Source: Acidimicrobiia bacterium
GTDB taxonomy: Bacteria > Actinomycetota > Acidimicrobiia > Acidimicrobiales > Aldehydirespiratoraceae
NCBI GenBank assembly: GCA_022821685.1
Contig: JAJEDD010000034.1
Span: 184,402 to 248,401 of the forward strand
Direction: 5' to 3'
Length of the DNA: 64,000 bases
Part shown: positions 8,926 through 18,556 of the stretch, piece after piece
How positions within the stretch are numbered: the first letter of the stretch is position 1
Layout of the letters: each line of letters starts with the position of its first letter
Translations under genes and position numbers: made by a program
The notes under the pieces: model-generated
Told to the model about the DNA's origin: nothing
Seen by the model: the letters and a program-made list of their open reading frames with translations, nothing else
Database searches by the model: none

Positions 8926-9488
8926 GTTCGACGGAGGCCGCCCGGGCCGACACTTCGGCTGAGACTCGGCGACTGGCGGTCGAGCAGATGCTGACCCAGG
9001 CCATACGGATAGTCGAGAGGTCGCGGCCGATGCCGTTCTCGACCTCGGTGATGATCAACGGCGAGGAACTGCTGGGGATGCTGCAGAAGGCGTTCGCGGC
9101 CCTGCCCGAGGAGCTGCGGGCGGCGCGGTGGATGCTCAAGGAGCGCGACGAGATGCGGCTGCGCACCCAGCGCGAGGGCGAGGACATCATCGCGGCGGCC
9201 CGAGCCCGGGCCGAGCAGATGGTCCAGCGCAGCGAGGTGGTCAAGTCGGCGGAGATGCGGGCCAGGCGCACGGTCGAGGAGGCCGAGGAGCGGGCCCGCA
9301 GGATGAAGCTGGAGACCGAGGACTGGTGCGATCAGCGCCTCGCCGCCTTCGAGGCGATGCTCCACAAGACGGCCACCGCGGTGTCGACCGGGCGCCAGCG
9401 ACTCCAGGACACCCGGCTGCCCCGCCCGGTGCCCGCACCCTCGCCGCCCGAACTCGAAGACGACATATTCGACCAGGACGTGGGTTGA
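8922..9488 (+). CDS. Coiled-coil protein, SepIVA/DivIVA-like
   Basis: A 188-residue soluble protein. A short N-terminal helical region (VEQMLTQAIRIVERSRPMPFSTSVMINGEELLGML, cited in part) is followed by a long charged coiled coil (about residues 60-150, rich in E, R, A) and a proline/acidic tail. Mycobacterial SepIVA, a DivIVA-like cell-division factor, lies next to the DUF177 gene and rnc in M. tuberculosis, and the N-terminal 'PMS/PFS' plus 'E-L-L' pattern resembles it. Position between coaD and DUF177 supports this. GTG 8922 overlaps the coaD stop. Confidence 0.65.
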   Translation: MSSTEAARADTSAETRRLAVEQMLTQAIRIVERSRPMPFSTSVMINGEELLGMLQKAFAALPEELRAARWMLKERDEMRLRTQREGEDIIAAARARAEQMVQRSEVVKSAEMRARRTVEEAEERARRMKLETEDWCDQRLAAFEAMLHKTATAVSTGRQRLQDTRLPRPVPAPSPPELEDDIFDQDVG

Positions 9489-9955
9489 GCGGACAAGAGC
9501 GGGTATCAACCCGGCTCATCGTTGACTGCGTGAGGTTGGAGGCCGGTTCGGTCGACCGCATCGAGGTCGCCCGGCGGTGCCTCCTGGACGATCCCGGTGT
9601 GCAGGGAGCCTCGGTGGTGGACGGCGTGGTCGAGGTCGAGGCGACGGTTCGAGCCGCGGGCGGGGCCTACTGCGCGGTCGGACGGGTGGCTGGGACGTGG
9701 ACCGCGGAGTGCCGCCGCTGCCTCGGCGAGGTGCGCGGCCCGCTGGAGGCGCCGCTGCGGGAGGTGTTCGAGTGGACGCCCACCGAGGGGGAGACCTGGC
9801 CCATCCACGATCAGCGCATCGACCTGGCCCCCGCGGCACGGGAGGTGGCCATGCTGGCCCTGCCGCTGGCCCCGCTGTGCTCGGATGACTGCGCCGGGCC
9901 GGTGCCCGAGCGCTTCCCTACCGGCCCAGCCGCGTTCGCAGCCGGTGGCCGGTAG
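9485..9955 (+). CDS. DUF177 / YceD family protein
   Basis: A 156-residue protein of the YceD family, whose gene is nearly always directly upstream of rpmF and which is linked to 23S rRNA accumulation in other bacteria. The family signature is visible as CRRCLGEVRGPLEAPLREVFEW (quoted in part) and the late CSDDCAGPVPERFP, giving two C-x2/3-C pairs. The probable start is TTG 9485, overlapping the previous stop (TTGA). The next bases (GCGGACAAGAGCGGG) resemble the core of the dispersed repeat, so the first residues MSGQERV may be repeat-derived. A GTG at about 9531 is an alternative. Confidence 0.8.
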   Translation: MSGQERVSTRLIVDCVRLEAGSVDRIEVARRCLLDDPGVQGASVVDGVVEVEATVRAAGGAYCAVGRVAGTWTAECRRCLGEVRGPLEAPLREVFEWTPTEGETWPIHDQRIDLAPAAREVAMLALPLAPLCSDDCAGPVPERFPTGPAAFAAGGR

Positions 9956-9958
9956 GGT
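9953..9958 (+). promoter_or_regulatory. TANNNT box upstream of rpmF
   Basis: TAGGGT overlaps the DUF177 stop codon and would start transcription near 9966, giving rpmF a leader of about 39 bases. Confidence 0.4.
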
Positions 9959-10004
9959 TGCCGGTCGCAATAGTTCGCTCGTCGTCCCACGATCAGGATC
10001 TCTC

Positions 10005-10184
10005 ATGGCTGTTCCCAAGAAGAAGACCTCCAAGGCCAAGGGGCGCAGCCGGCGAGCCTCCGCATGGCGGATCCGCCCCGGCGGCCGCAGCACCTGCAGC
10101 CGCTGCGGCGTGGTCAAGCGGCCCCACCGCGCCTGCGGAAGCTGCGGGTGGTATCGCGACCGGCAGGCCCTCGAGGTCGAATAG
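10005..10184 (+). CDS. rpmF: 50S ribosomal protein L32 (zinc-ribbon form)
   Basis: A 59-residue basic ribosomal protein beginning MAVPKKKTSKAKGRSRRAS. The C-terminal half carries two CxxC pairs (CSRC and CGSC), so this is the zinc-binding version. It sits between DUF177 and plsX, the usual arrangement. Confidence 0.95.
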   Translation: MAVPKKKTSKAKGRSRRASAWRIRPGGRSTCSRCGVVKRPHRACGSCGWYRDRQALEVE

Positions 10185-10298
10185 CCGGCGTCCCAGCTGG
10201 TCGGTCCCAGTCGCACGCCGGGTGTCAGCGAGTTGGCATGGAACCTTTGTCGGCGTTGCAAAGTCTGAACGATTATGTGCGAGGTCAATTTGGTGCGA

Positions 10299-10426
10299 GC
10301 CCGTCGCGGCGCAGCGGTGTCACTCCCGCTCTTGTTCGCTGCGCTCACGGGCCGCCCAAACCCCAGCGTCACAGCCCACGGCCTCGCCGGTATGGACTGG
10401 ACTCGCTCGCCCGCTTGCTCGGCCTC
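10299..10426 (-). repeat. Dispersed repeat, copy 2 (full length, inverted)
   Basis: Read on the minus strand it shows both modules: GAGGCCGAGC...GCGAGC...CATACCGGCGAGGCC, then GGGCGGCCCGTGAGCGCAGC with GAACAAGAGCGGGA. It fills most of the 290-base rpmF-plsX gap. I see no gene in that gap. Confidence 0.85.
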
Positions 10427-10474
10427 TGGGCGCCGCGGGGCCGGTAACCGGATCGGGCGGTTGTTGCCGGAGTC

Positions 10475-11461
10475 ATGGAACCGGTAGCCGTTGATGCCAT
10501 GGGGGGTGACCGCGCCCCCCACGAGATCGTGGCCGGCGCCCGCCGCGCCGCCGACGAGCTGGGCATTCCGGTGGTGCTGGTGGGTCGCCCCGACGAGATG
10601 GGAGACACCGCCGGGCTGGAGGTGATCGAGGCGTCCGAGGTGATTCCCATGGACGCCGAGCCGGGATCGAGCGTGCGCACCATGAAGGACTCGTCGCTGG
10701 TGAGGGCGGCCGAGGCGGTGCGCGACGGCCGGGCCTCGGCCATGGTCTCGGCGGGCAACACCGGGGCGGCCATGGGCTCGGCCCTGCTGCGCATGGGCCG
10801 CATCCGGGGCATCGCCCGCCCCGCCATCGCCACGCCCATCCCCACGCCGGGGTCCAGCCCCACCACCATGCTCGACTCGGGCGCCAACGCCGAGTGCCGG
10901 CCGGAGTGGCTCGTGCAGTTCGCGCGCATGGGGTCGGTCTACGCCCGCGACCGCTTCGGGATCGAGCGGCCCCGAGTGGGCCTGCTGTCGATCGGCGAGG
11001 AGGCCGGCAAGGGCAACGACTTCACCAAGTGCGCCTTCGAACTGCTTGCCGACGGCCGCTGGGCCGACGATGTGGGCGCGGATTGGATCGGCAACGTGGA
11101 GGGCCGAGACATCATGACTCCCGCCGTCGATGTGGTGGTCACCGACGGCTTCACCGGCAACGTCACGCTCAAGGCGCTGGAGGGGGCGCTGCGGGCCTTG
11201 TTCGGTCGGATGCTGGTGGCCATAGACACCGACGACACCTCGCGGCGGGCCGGGGAGCTGCTCGCTCCCGCCCTCGACGCCATGGCCGAGGAGCTCCACC
11301 CCGACAGCGTCGGCGGGGCGCTGCTGCTGGGGGTGCGGGGCGTGTGCGTGATCTCGCACGGCGCCAGCAGCGCGGCCGCGGTGATGAACGCGGTGAGGGT
11401 GGCCCGCGAGATGGTCGCCGCCAGCATGGTGGACCACATCGCGGCCACCGCCCGCACCTAG
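10475..11461 (+). CDS. plsX: Phosphate acyltransferase PlsX
   Basis: A 328-residue enzyme converting acyl-ACP to acyl-phosphate at the start of membrane phospholipid synthesis. It opens with the signature VAVDAMGGDRAPHEIVAGA. Later motifs AMVSAGNTGAAMGSALL, LDSGANAECRPEWLVQFA and VTDGFTGNVTLKALEG are all family-typical. Length matches the usual 320-340. Followed by acpP, its substrate carrier, as in most bacteria. Confidence 0.95.
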   Translation: MEPVAVDAMGGDRAPHEIVAGARRAADELGIPVVLVGRPDEMGDTAGLEVIEASEVIPMDAEPGSSVRTMKDSSLVRAAEAVRDGRASAMVSAGNTGAAMGSALLRMGRIRGIARPAIATPIPTPGSSPTTMLDSGANAECRPEWLVQFARMGSVYARDRFGIERPRVGLLSIGEEAGKGNDFTKCAFELLADGRWADDVGADWIGNVEGRDIMTPAVDVVVTDGFTGNVTLKALEGALRALFGRMLVAIDTDDTSRRAGELLAPALDAMAEELHPDSVGGALLLGVRGVCVISHGASSAAAVMNAVRVAREMVAASMVDHIAATART

Positions 11462-11505
11462 CTCGTGGGCGGCACGGGCCGATAGGCGGCCTGCGGCCTC
11501 GACGG

Positions 11506-11511
11506 TAGGGT
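11506..11511 (+). promoter_or_regulatory. TANNNT box upstream of acpP
   Basis: TAGGGT 46 bases before ATG 11552, predicting a leader of about 33 bases that contains GGAGGTG. Confidence 0.4.
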
Positions 11512-11551
11512 TGTCGGCTGCATCGACTACATACCGCGCATGGAGGTGCCG

Positions 11552-11842
11552 ATGCCGGCAGAAACCCACGTGGAGCAGGCACCCATGGGGCGTGAGGAGG
11601 TGTTGGCGCTCATCCGCGACCGCCTGGCCGACATCCTCGAGATCGATCCCTCCGACATCGCGGAGGGCGCCTCGTTCGCCGATGATCTCGACGCCGACTC
11701 GCTGGCCCTCATCGAGCTGGTGGAGGGCATCGAGGAGGAGCTGGCGGAGCGTGCGGTGGGCTTCCGCATCGAAGACGAGGATCTCGAAGACCTGCGCTCG
11801 GTGCGAGATGCGGTCGATTACGTCGTAGCGAAGCTGGGTTGA
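11552..11842 (+). CDS. acpP: Acyl carrier protein
   Basis: A 96-residue acidic carrier protein for fatty acid synthesis. The phosphopantetheine attachment serine is in DDLDADSLALIEL. ATG 11552 is favoured over ATG 11540 because GGAGGTG lies directly before it at normal spacing. The C-terminal segment (RIEDEDLEDLRSVRDAVDYV) matches the last ACP helix. It is somewhat longer at the N-terminus than E. coli ACP. Stop overlaps the rnc start (TTGA). Confidence 0.93.
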   Translation: MPAETHVEQAPMGREEVLALIRDRLADILEIDPSDIAEGASFADDLDADSLALIELVEGIEEELAERAVGFRIEDEDLEDLRSVRDAVDYVVAKLG

Positions 11843-12546
11843 CGGTTCAGGCCGCTTCGGCGGACACCGCGGTGCTGATGGACCGGCTGGGCCACCGGTT
11901 CGGCGACAGTGGCTTGCTCGAGTTGGCCCTCACCCACCGGTCCTGGTGTGCGGAGCACCCGGGATCGTCCTCCAACCAGCGGCTGGAGTTCCTCGGCGAC
12001 GCGGTTCTGGGCCTGGTGGTGGCCCAGAGGCTCTATTCGCGTTTCGCTGAGTGGTCCGAGGGCGACTTGGCCAAGACCCGGGCCTCGCTGGTCGACTCGG
12101 CCACGCTGGCCGCGGCAGGCCGCTCGATCGGCTTGGGCGACCTGCTGCGCCTCGGCCGGGGGGAGGCCGCCTCGGGCGGGCGCGACAAGTCGTCGATACT
12201 GGCCGATGCGATGGAGGCGGTGATCGGGGCGGTGTATCTCGACGGCGGAGTCGGCGCGGCCGACCGTGCCGTCGGCCGGCTCCTCGGCACTCGCATCGAT
12301 GCCGCGGCCCGAGCTCCGGGCCACGCCGACTTCAAGACCAGGCTCCAGGAACTGGCGGCCCGGCTCGGCTTCGACCCTCCCGTCTACGAGGTGGCCGCCA
12401 GCGGACCCGCCCACGACACGTCGTTCGAGGCCATGGTGCGGGCCGGCGCCGCCCGCGGTATCGGCAGGGGCAGCACCAAGAAGGACGCCGAGCAGCGGGC
12501 CGCCCAAATCGCCCACGCAGCTCTACGAACACAGGCGCAGTCGTGA
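11839..12546 (+). CDS. rnc: Ribonuclease III
   Basis: A 235-residue double-strand-specific endoribonuclease for rRNA and mRNA processing. The catalytic domain contains NQRLEFLGDAVLGLVVAQ and DKSSILADAMEAVIGAVYLD, holding the metal-binding acidic residues. The dsRNA-binding domain occupies roughly residues 160-232 (DFKTRLQELAAR...GRGSTKKDAEQRAAQ). TTG 11839 overlaps the acpP stop; an ATG at 11878 is a possible alternative. The stop overlaps the MutM-like GTG. Confidence 0.95.
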   Translation: MTVQAASADTAVLMDRLGHRFGDSGLLELALTHRSWCAEHPGSSSNQRLEFLGDAVLGLVVAQRLYSRFAEWSEGDLAKTRASLVDSATLAAAGRSIGLGDLLRLGRGEAASGGRDKSSILADAMEAVIGAVYLDGGVGAADRAVGRLLGTRIDAAARAPGHADFKTRLQELAARLGFDPPVYEVAASGPAHDTSFEAMVRAGAARGIGRGSTKKDAEQRAAQIAHAALRTQAQS

Positions 12547-13406
12547 GCGCGTCGCGGGCCAGCCTCGACCTTGCCTTCGAGTTGCCGGAGGTCGAGACGA
12601 TCCGGCGAGACCTCGAACGCGAGATCGTCGGCAAGAAGATCAAGATGGCCGAGGCCGCCAGCATGAAGTGCCTGCGCCGCTATCGCAACCGCAAGGCCTT
12701 CACCTCGCAGCTGGAGGGGGCCAAGATCACCGACGTGCGCCGGGCGGGCCTCTATCTGGTGATCGAGCTCAGCACCGAGAGGCTCTTGGTGGTGTCGCTC
12801 GGCTCGTCGGGCTCGCCTCGCCGCAACGCCAACAAGAATCCCACCGTGGCCGGCACCGAGGTGGTGATCTCGTTCACCCAGTACGGCCAGCTGCGCTTCG
12901 TGGACGCCGACGGCACGGGCCAGATGTTCGTGGTGCCCTGCGACGACTTCTCGACCGCGCTGCCCGATGTGGCCGGTCTCGGCCTCGACCCGGTGGCCAC
13001 GCCGATCTCCTGGACGGAGATGGGCCGGCTGCTGCTCCAGAAGGACGTCAAGCTCAAGCCGCTCGTCACCGACGACACGTTCGTGGTCGGCATCGGCGAC
13101 ATCTACGCCGACGAGATCCTGTTCGAGGCCGGGCTGCGATTCGACCGAGTGGCCAACACCCTGTCCACCCAGGAGATCCGCCGCCTCCACCGGGCGCTGG
13201 TGGGCACCATGCACGACGCCATGAAGTACCGGGGAACCTCCGTGCCGGAGCGCCCCTTCGTGGACCCGTTCGGCCAGCCCGGCAGCTACGCCGGCCATCT
13301 CAAGGTGTGGGGTCGCCACGGCGATCTGAGCGAGAGGTCCAGGACGCCGATCAAGCGGATCAAGTTCCGGGGCCGCTGGACGTACTATTGCGACACCCAG
13401 GTCTGA
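12543..13406 (+). CDS. MutM/Fpg-like protein lacking catalytic residues
   Basis: A 287-residue protein in the usual fpg position between rnc and smc. It has the Fpg fold: ELPEVETIRRDLE at the N-terminus and an H2TH region with GIGDIYADEILF (about residues 182-193). Yet the nucleophilic Pro2 is replaced by Phe behind a 12-residue extension. The Lys57 position is not Lys, the HLGMSG Met is Ser (SLGSSG), the R-R-F-G intercalation loop reads DADGTGQ, and the H2TH Asn is Asp. The zinc finger has lost three of four cysteines (LSERS, CDTQ). An internal TTG would give M-P-E-V-E, a shifted N-terminal proline. Probably binds DNA without glycosylase activity. Confidence 0.8.
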   Translation: MSASRASLDLAFELPEVETIRRDLEREIVGKKIKMAEAASMKCLRRYRNRKAFTSQLEGAKITDVRRAGLYLVIELSTERLLVVSLGSSGSPRRNANKNPTVAGTEVVISFTQYGQLRFVDADGTGQMFVVPCDDFSTALPDVAGLGLDPVATPISWTEMGRLLLQKDVKLKPLVTDDTFVVGIGDIYADEILFEAGLRFDRVANTLSTQEIRRLHRALVGTMHDAMKYRGTSVPERPFVDPFGQPGSYAGHLKVWGRHGDLSERSRTPIKRIKFRGRWTYYCDTQV

Positions 13407-13410
13407 GCCG

Positions 13411-13542
13411 GAGGCCGAGCTTGCGAGGCCGTGGCCTGAGCGGCCCGTGAGCGAAGCGAACATGAGCGGGCAATCTGAGGCCGAGCTTGCGAGGCCGTGG
13501 CCTGAGCGGCCCGTGAGCGAAGCGAACATGAGCGGGAAACAT
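13411..13542 (+). repeat. Dispersed repeat, copy 3 (66-bp tandem pair)
   Basis: Two almost identical 66-bp units (13411-13476, 13477-13542), each a short form: GAGGCCGAGCTTGCGAGGCC then GCGGCCCGTGAGCGAAGCG with AACATGAGCGGG. Core bases differ from other copies (GAAGCGAACATG for GCAGCGAACAAG). Confidence 0.85.
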
Positions 13543-13588
13543 TGGTCTCGCTACGGCGGGGATGACCGGCTGCGCCCGTCGCCCGAAC

Positions 13589-13601
13589 TAGCGTCGCATC
13601 C
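13589..13601 (+). promoter_or_regulatory. TANNNT box for leaderless smc
   Basis: TAGCGT at 13589-13594, seven bases before GTG 13602. Confidence 0.55.
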
Positions 13602-16600
13602 GTGTATCTGAAGACGCTGACGCTGAAGGGCTTCAAGTCCTTCGCCGAGCCGGCCTCCATCCGGTTGGAGCCGGGGGTCACGGTGGTGGTCGGGCCCAAC
13701 GGCAGCGGCAAGTCCAACGTGGTGGATGCGGTGGCCTGGGTGCTGGGGGCCCAGGCGCCGAGCGCGGTGCGCTCCGCTCGCATGGACGACGTGATCTTCG
13801 CGGGCACGGCCCACAAGTCAGCGCTGGGCCGGGCCGAGGTCTCGCTCACCATCGACAACTCCGACGCAATGCTGCCGATGGCGGCCAGCGAGGTGCAGAT
13901 CACCCGCACCCTGTTCCGCAACGGCGAGTCGACCTACGCGCTCAACGGCACCCCGTGCCGGTTGCTGGACGTGGTCGAACTGCTCTCCGACACCGGCGTG
14001 GGCCGCCAGCAGCACATGATCGTGTCGCAGAGCCAGATCGACGCCGTTCTCAACGCCCGCCCCGCCGACCGGCGGGCGGTGGTGGAGGAGGCGGCCGGGA
14101 TCCTCAAGTACCGCAAGCGGCGGGAGCGGGCCGAGCGCCGCCTGCTGGGCACCGACGGCGACCTGACCCGGATCAGCGACCTGCTGCGAGAGGTGCGCCG
14201 GCGGCTGCGTCCCCTGCAGAAGCAGGCCGAGGCGGCCCGGCGCCATGCCGACCTGCTGGCCGAGCTAGAGGCGCTGCGGGTGCATCTGGCCGGTCGCGAG
14301 ATCGCGGCCATGCGCGACGAGCTGCGGCTGCACAAGGAGCGGGGGGACGATCAGGCGGCGCAGCAGGCCGAGCTGCGAGCCGAACTCGAAGAGGTCGCCG
14401 CCCGGATCGGCGCCGACGAGCAGCTGCTGGCCCGCCACGGCATGGATGACCACTCGGAGCGCCTGGCCCGCCTGGAGGGGCTCCGGGCCAGGGCGGCCGG
14501 TCTGGCCGCGGTGGCGGTTGAGCGGCAGCGGGGCCTCGAGCATCAGCGGGCCGCCCTCGCCGACCATGATCTGGCCGCTGGGCTGGAGGCCGAATTGGAG
14601 CGCTGTCGCGCCGAGCTCTCCGCGGTGGTCCTGTCGGCCGCGGCGGCCGATTCCGGCCGGCTCCGCCTGGCGCAGGCCCAAGAGCGCCTGGATGCCGACC
14701 GAGCCCAGTTCAACGCCCAGTGGGGTGAGACGGCCGGTGCTGATGTCGGCGTGGCTGCCGAGGCTGCGGAGGCCAGGGGCGAGCTGTCGGCACTGCGCTC
14801 GAGCATCAGTCTCAACCAGTCGGAGCAGCGACGCTTGGCTGAGCGCTTAGAGGACTCCGAGCGCCGCCTTCAGGAGTTGGACGGGCGGGTGGACGGCCAC
14901 CGCCGCCAATCGGGCCGGTGCCGCGACGAGATCGCGGCTCGGCGCGCCGAGTTGGCGGAGGCGGAGGCCGCATTGGCTGATGCCGCCAGTGCGCTGGAGG
15001 GTGCAGTCGAGGCCCGCTCGCAGGCCGAGGGCGATCTGCGGCACTGGACGGCGCGAAGCGAGGCCCTGGCCATGGCGGTCGAGGAGGCGGCCAGGCCGGC
15101 TCCCATCGGTGAGCGGGCCGTCGCCGATGGCGTGCTGGGCGTGCTGGGCGACCTGGTGGAGGTGGATGCGGGCTTCGAGGCTGCTTTCGCGGCCGCGGCC
15201 GGTGACGCCATCGGCGCGGTAGTGGTGCGCCACGCCGCTTCGGCCCGCACCCTGCTCGACAGCCTCGAGGCCGGCGACGCCGGTGCGGCCGTCATCGCCT
15301 TGGAGGACAGCGGCGTCGACGGTGCGGCCGGTGTGCCGGTTCGCGACCTCGGGCTGGAGCCGTTGCGTGCCCGGATCCGCGCCGCTGATCCGGGCGTTGA
15401 CCGCCTGCTGGACGGGCTGCTCGCATCCACCGCGGTGGTGGACGGCGATTGGCGCTCTGCGGCCGATACCTGGATGCGCCATCGGGGCACCGTGGTGGTC
15501 ACCCCGGCCGGTGATCGGTTGAGCAGCCGGGGCTGGCGGCTCGGAGTGCACGGCGCGGCCGGGCTGCGGCCCGCGCTGGCCGAGGCCGACCAGAGGGTTG
15601 AGGCGTCCCGAGAGGCGTGTGAGCGCGCCGTTGCCGCTTGCGAGGCAGCTGGCCGCGCCCAGGCCGAGAGCCGAGAGCGCGTCGACGAGCTCGGCAGCGC
15701 ACTGGCTGCCGCCGAGGCCGCGGCAGCCTCGGCGACCGAGGCCATCAACCGCGCCGAGTCCGATCGCCGCCACCTCGACACCGCCAGCACGAACCTGCGC
15801 GACCAGCTGACGGAGACGACCGTCCGCCTCGACGAGGCTGTTGGCCGGGCGGCGCAGATCGAGTCTGCGATGCCCGCCCTCGAGGCGGCCGAGTCCGAAG
15901 CGCAACAGCGGCGACGGGAGGTGTCCGAGGCTCGCGCCGCGCTCGACCGGCGGGCATCGGAGGTGGCAGCGCTGGCCGCCGAGCAGAGCGCAACCGACGC
16001 CGGGTTGGAGCAGCGCCAGCAGATGCTGCAAGCCCGGGCCGCGGAACTGGAGGACCGGCTGGCCCGCCACCGCTCGTCGCGGGCGGTAGCCACCGAGCGC
16101 ATTGCGGCGCTGGAGCGCGAGGCCGCGGTCCTCGACACGCTGAGGCGAGCGGTGGAGGAGCGGACGGGAATCTTGAACGCGGGGCTGGCCGAGATCCGAG
16201 AAGTGCGCCGCAGGCACTCCGAGGAGGTCCGGGCCCTGGCCGCGAGCCTCGACGACCTGCGCGGCCGGCAGGCCGACGCCGAGAGCCGCTACGAGACCCT
16301 GCGCCAGGCTGAGAGCCGCCGAGACATCGAGGAGGCGGAGCTGCGCACCCTGCTGCAGGGGGCGGTCGAGCGTCTGCGCGACTCATACGGACTGTCGCCG
16401 CAGCAGGCGGCCGAGGCGCCTCTGCCGGAGCTGCCCGACGGGCTCGACCCCGGCCAGCGGGTCGAGCAGCTGGCCACCGAGCTGGAGATCATGGGTCCGG
16501 TCAATCCGCTGGCGCTGGCCGAGTACGACGAGCTCTATGAGCGCCACGAGCTTCTAAGCGGCCAGATGGACGACATCCGGGCCGCCCGCCGTGACCTCAA

Positions 16601-17093
16601 CCGGGTGATCCGGTCGATCGACGCCGAGATCAGGACCGTGTTCAGCTCGGCCTTCGTGGATGTGGCCACCAACTTCGAGGTGCTCTTCGAGGCGCTGTTC
16701 CCCGGCGGCGAGGGACGCCTCAGCCTCACCGACCCCGACGATCTGCTCGACACCGGCATCGAGATCTCGGCCAAGCCGTCGGGCAAGAACGTGAAGCGGC
16801 TGTCGCTGCTGTCGGGCGGGGAGCGGACCCTGGCCGCGCTGGCCTTCCTGTTTGCGGTGTTCCGCAGCCGGCCCTCGCCGTTCTACGTGATGGACGAGGT
16901 GGAGGCGGCGCTCGACGACGTGAACCTGCACCGCTTCTTGAAGCTCGTCGACGAGTTCCGATCCGACGCCCAGCTAGTGATCGTCACCCACCAGAAGCGC
17001 ACCATGGAGGCCGCGGACTGCCTCCAAGGCGTCTCAATGAAGCCCGGCGGCTCATCAATGGTCGTATCAGAACGAGTGTCAGAAGCCGCCTAA
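13602..17093 (+). CDS. smc: Chromosome segregation protein SMC
   Basis: A 1163-residue condensin ATPase. Walker A GPNGSGKSNVVDAVAWVLG lies at about residues 33-51. Two long coiled coils flank a hinge near residues 500-640 (GVLGVLGDLVEVDAGFEAAF begins it). The C-terminal head has LSLLSGGERTLAALAFLF (about 1066-1083) and Walker B FYVMDEVEAALDDVN (about 1093-1107). Length is normal. GTG 13602 gives MYLKTLTLKGFKSF, the standard SMC beginning. It probably acts with ScpAB, which are not in the window. Confidence 0.97.
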   Translation: MYLKTLTLKGFKSFAEPASIRLEPGVTVVVGPNGSGKSNVVDAVAWVLGAQAPSAVRSARMDDVIFAGTAHKSALGRAEVSLTIDNSDAMLPMAASEVQITRTLFRNGESTYALNGTPCRLLDVVELLSDTGVGRQQHMIVSQSQIDAVLNARPADRRAVVEEAAGILKYRKRRERAERRLLGTDGDLTRISDLLREVRRRLRPLQKQAEAARRHADLLAELEALRVHLAGREIAAMRDELRLHKERGDDQAAQQAELRAELEEVAARIGADEQLLARHGMDDHSERLARLEGLRARAAGLAAVAVERQRGLEHQRAALADHDLAAGLEAELERCRAELSAVVLSAAAADSGRLRLAQAQERLDADRAQFNAQWGETAGADVGVAAEAAEARGELSALRSSISLNQSEQRRLAERLEDSERRLQELDGRVDGHRRQSGRCRDEIAARRAELAEAEAALADAASALEGAVEARSQAEGDLRHWTARSEALAMAVEEAARPAPIGERAVADGVLGVLGDLVEVDAGFEAAFAAAAGDAIGAVVVRHAASARTLLDSLEAGDAGAAVIALEDSGVDGAAGVPVRDLGLEPLRARIRAADPGVDRLLDGLLASTAVVDGDWRSAADTWMRHRGTVVVTPAGDRLSSRGWRLGVHGAAGLRPALAEADQRVEASREACERAVAACEAAGRAQAESRERVDELGSALAAAEAAAASATEAINRAESDRRHLDTASTNLRDQLTETTVRLDEAVGRAAQIESAMPALEAAESEAQQRRREVSEARAALDRRASEVAALAAEQSATDAGLEQRQQMLQARAAELEDRLARHRSSRAVATERIAALEREAAVLDTLRRAVEERTGILNAGLAEIREVRRRHSEEVRALAASLDDLRGRQADAESRYETLRQAESRRDIEEAELRTLLQGAVERLRDSYGLSPQQAAEAPLPELPDGLDPGQRVEQLATELEIMGPVNPLALAEYDELYERHELLSGQMDDIRAARRDLNRVIRSIDAEIRTVFSSAFVDVATNFEVLFEALFPGGEGRLSLTDPDDLLDTGIEISAKPSGKNVKRLSLLSGGERTLAALAFLFAVFRSRPSPFYVMDEVEAALDDVNLHRFLKLVDEFRSDAQLVIVTHQKRTMEAADCLQGVSMKPGGSSMVVSERVSEAA

Positions 17094-17154
17094 CCCGGCC
17101 TGGGGCCAGCTCGGCTGATCGCTCCACACTGGCCGCAAGTTCGACTGCTCCGTC

Positions 17155-17168
17155 TAGCGTTGGGGGCT
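17155..17168 (+). promoter_or_regulatory. TANNNT box for the HtrA-like gene
   Basis: TAGCGT at 17155-17160, eight bases before GTG 17169. It favours that start over TTG 17160. Confidence 0.45.
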
Positions 17169-18479
<1,311 letters not shown>

Positions 18480-18556
18480 TCGACGACGGGACACGGGCAG
18501 TGCTGGGCCCGTGACGGTTAAATCTACGTGGCCACGGCTGGGCTGGAAGTCCTCGA

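Noticed and set aside
13411..13542. Possible CRISPR-like array
   Set aside because: Only two 66-bp units without unique spacers; it belongs to the dispersed repeat family.
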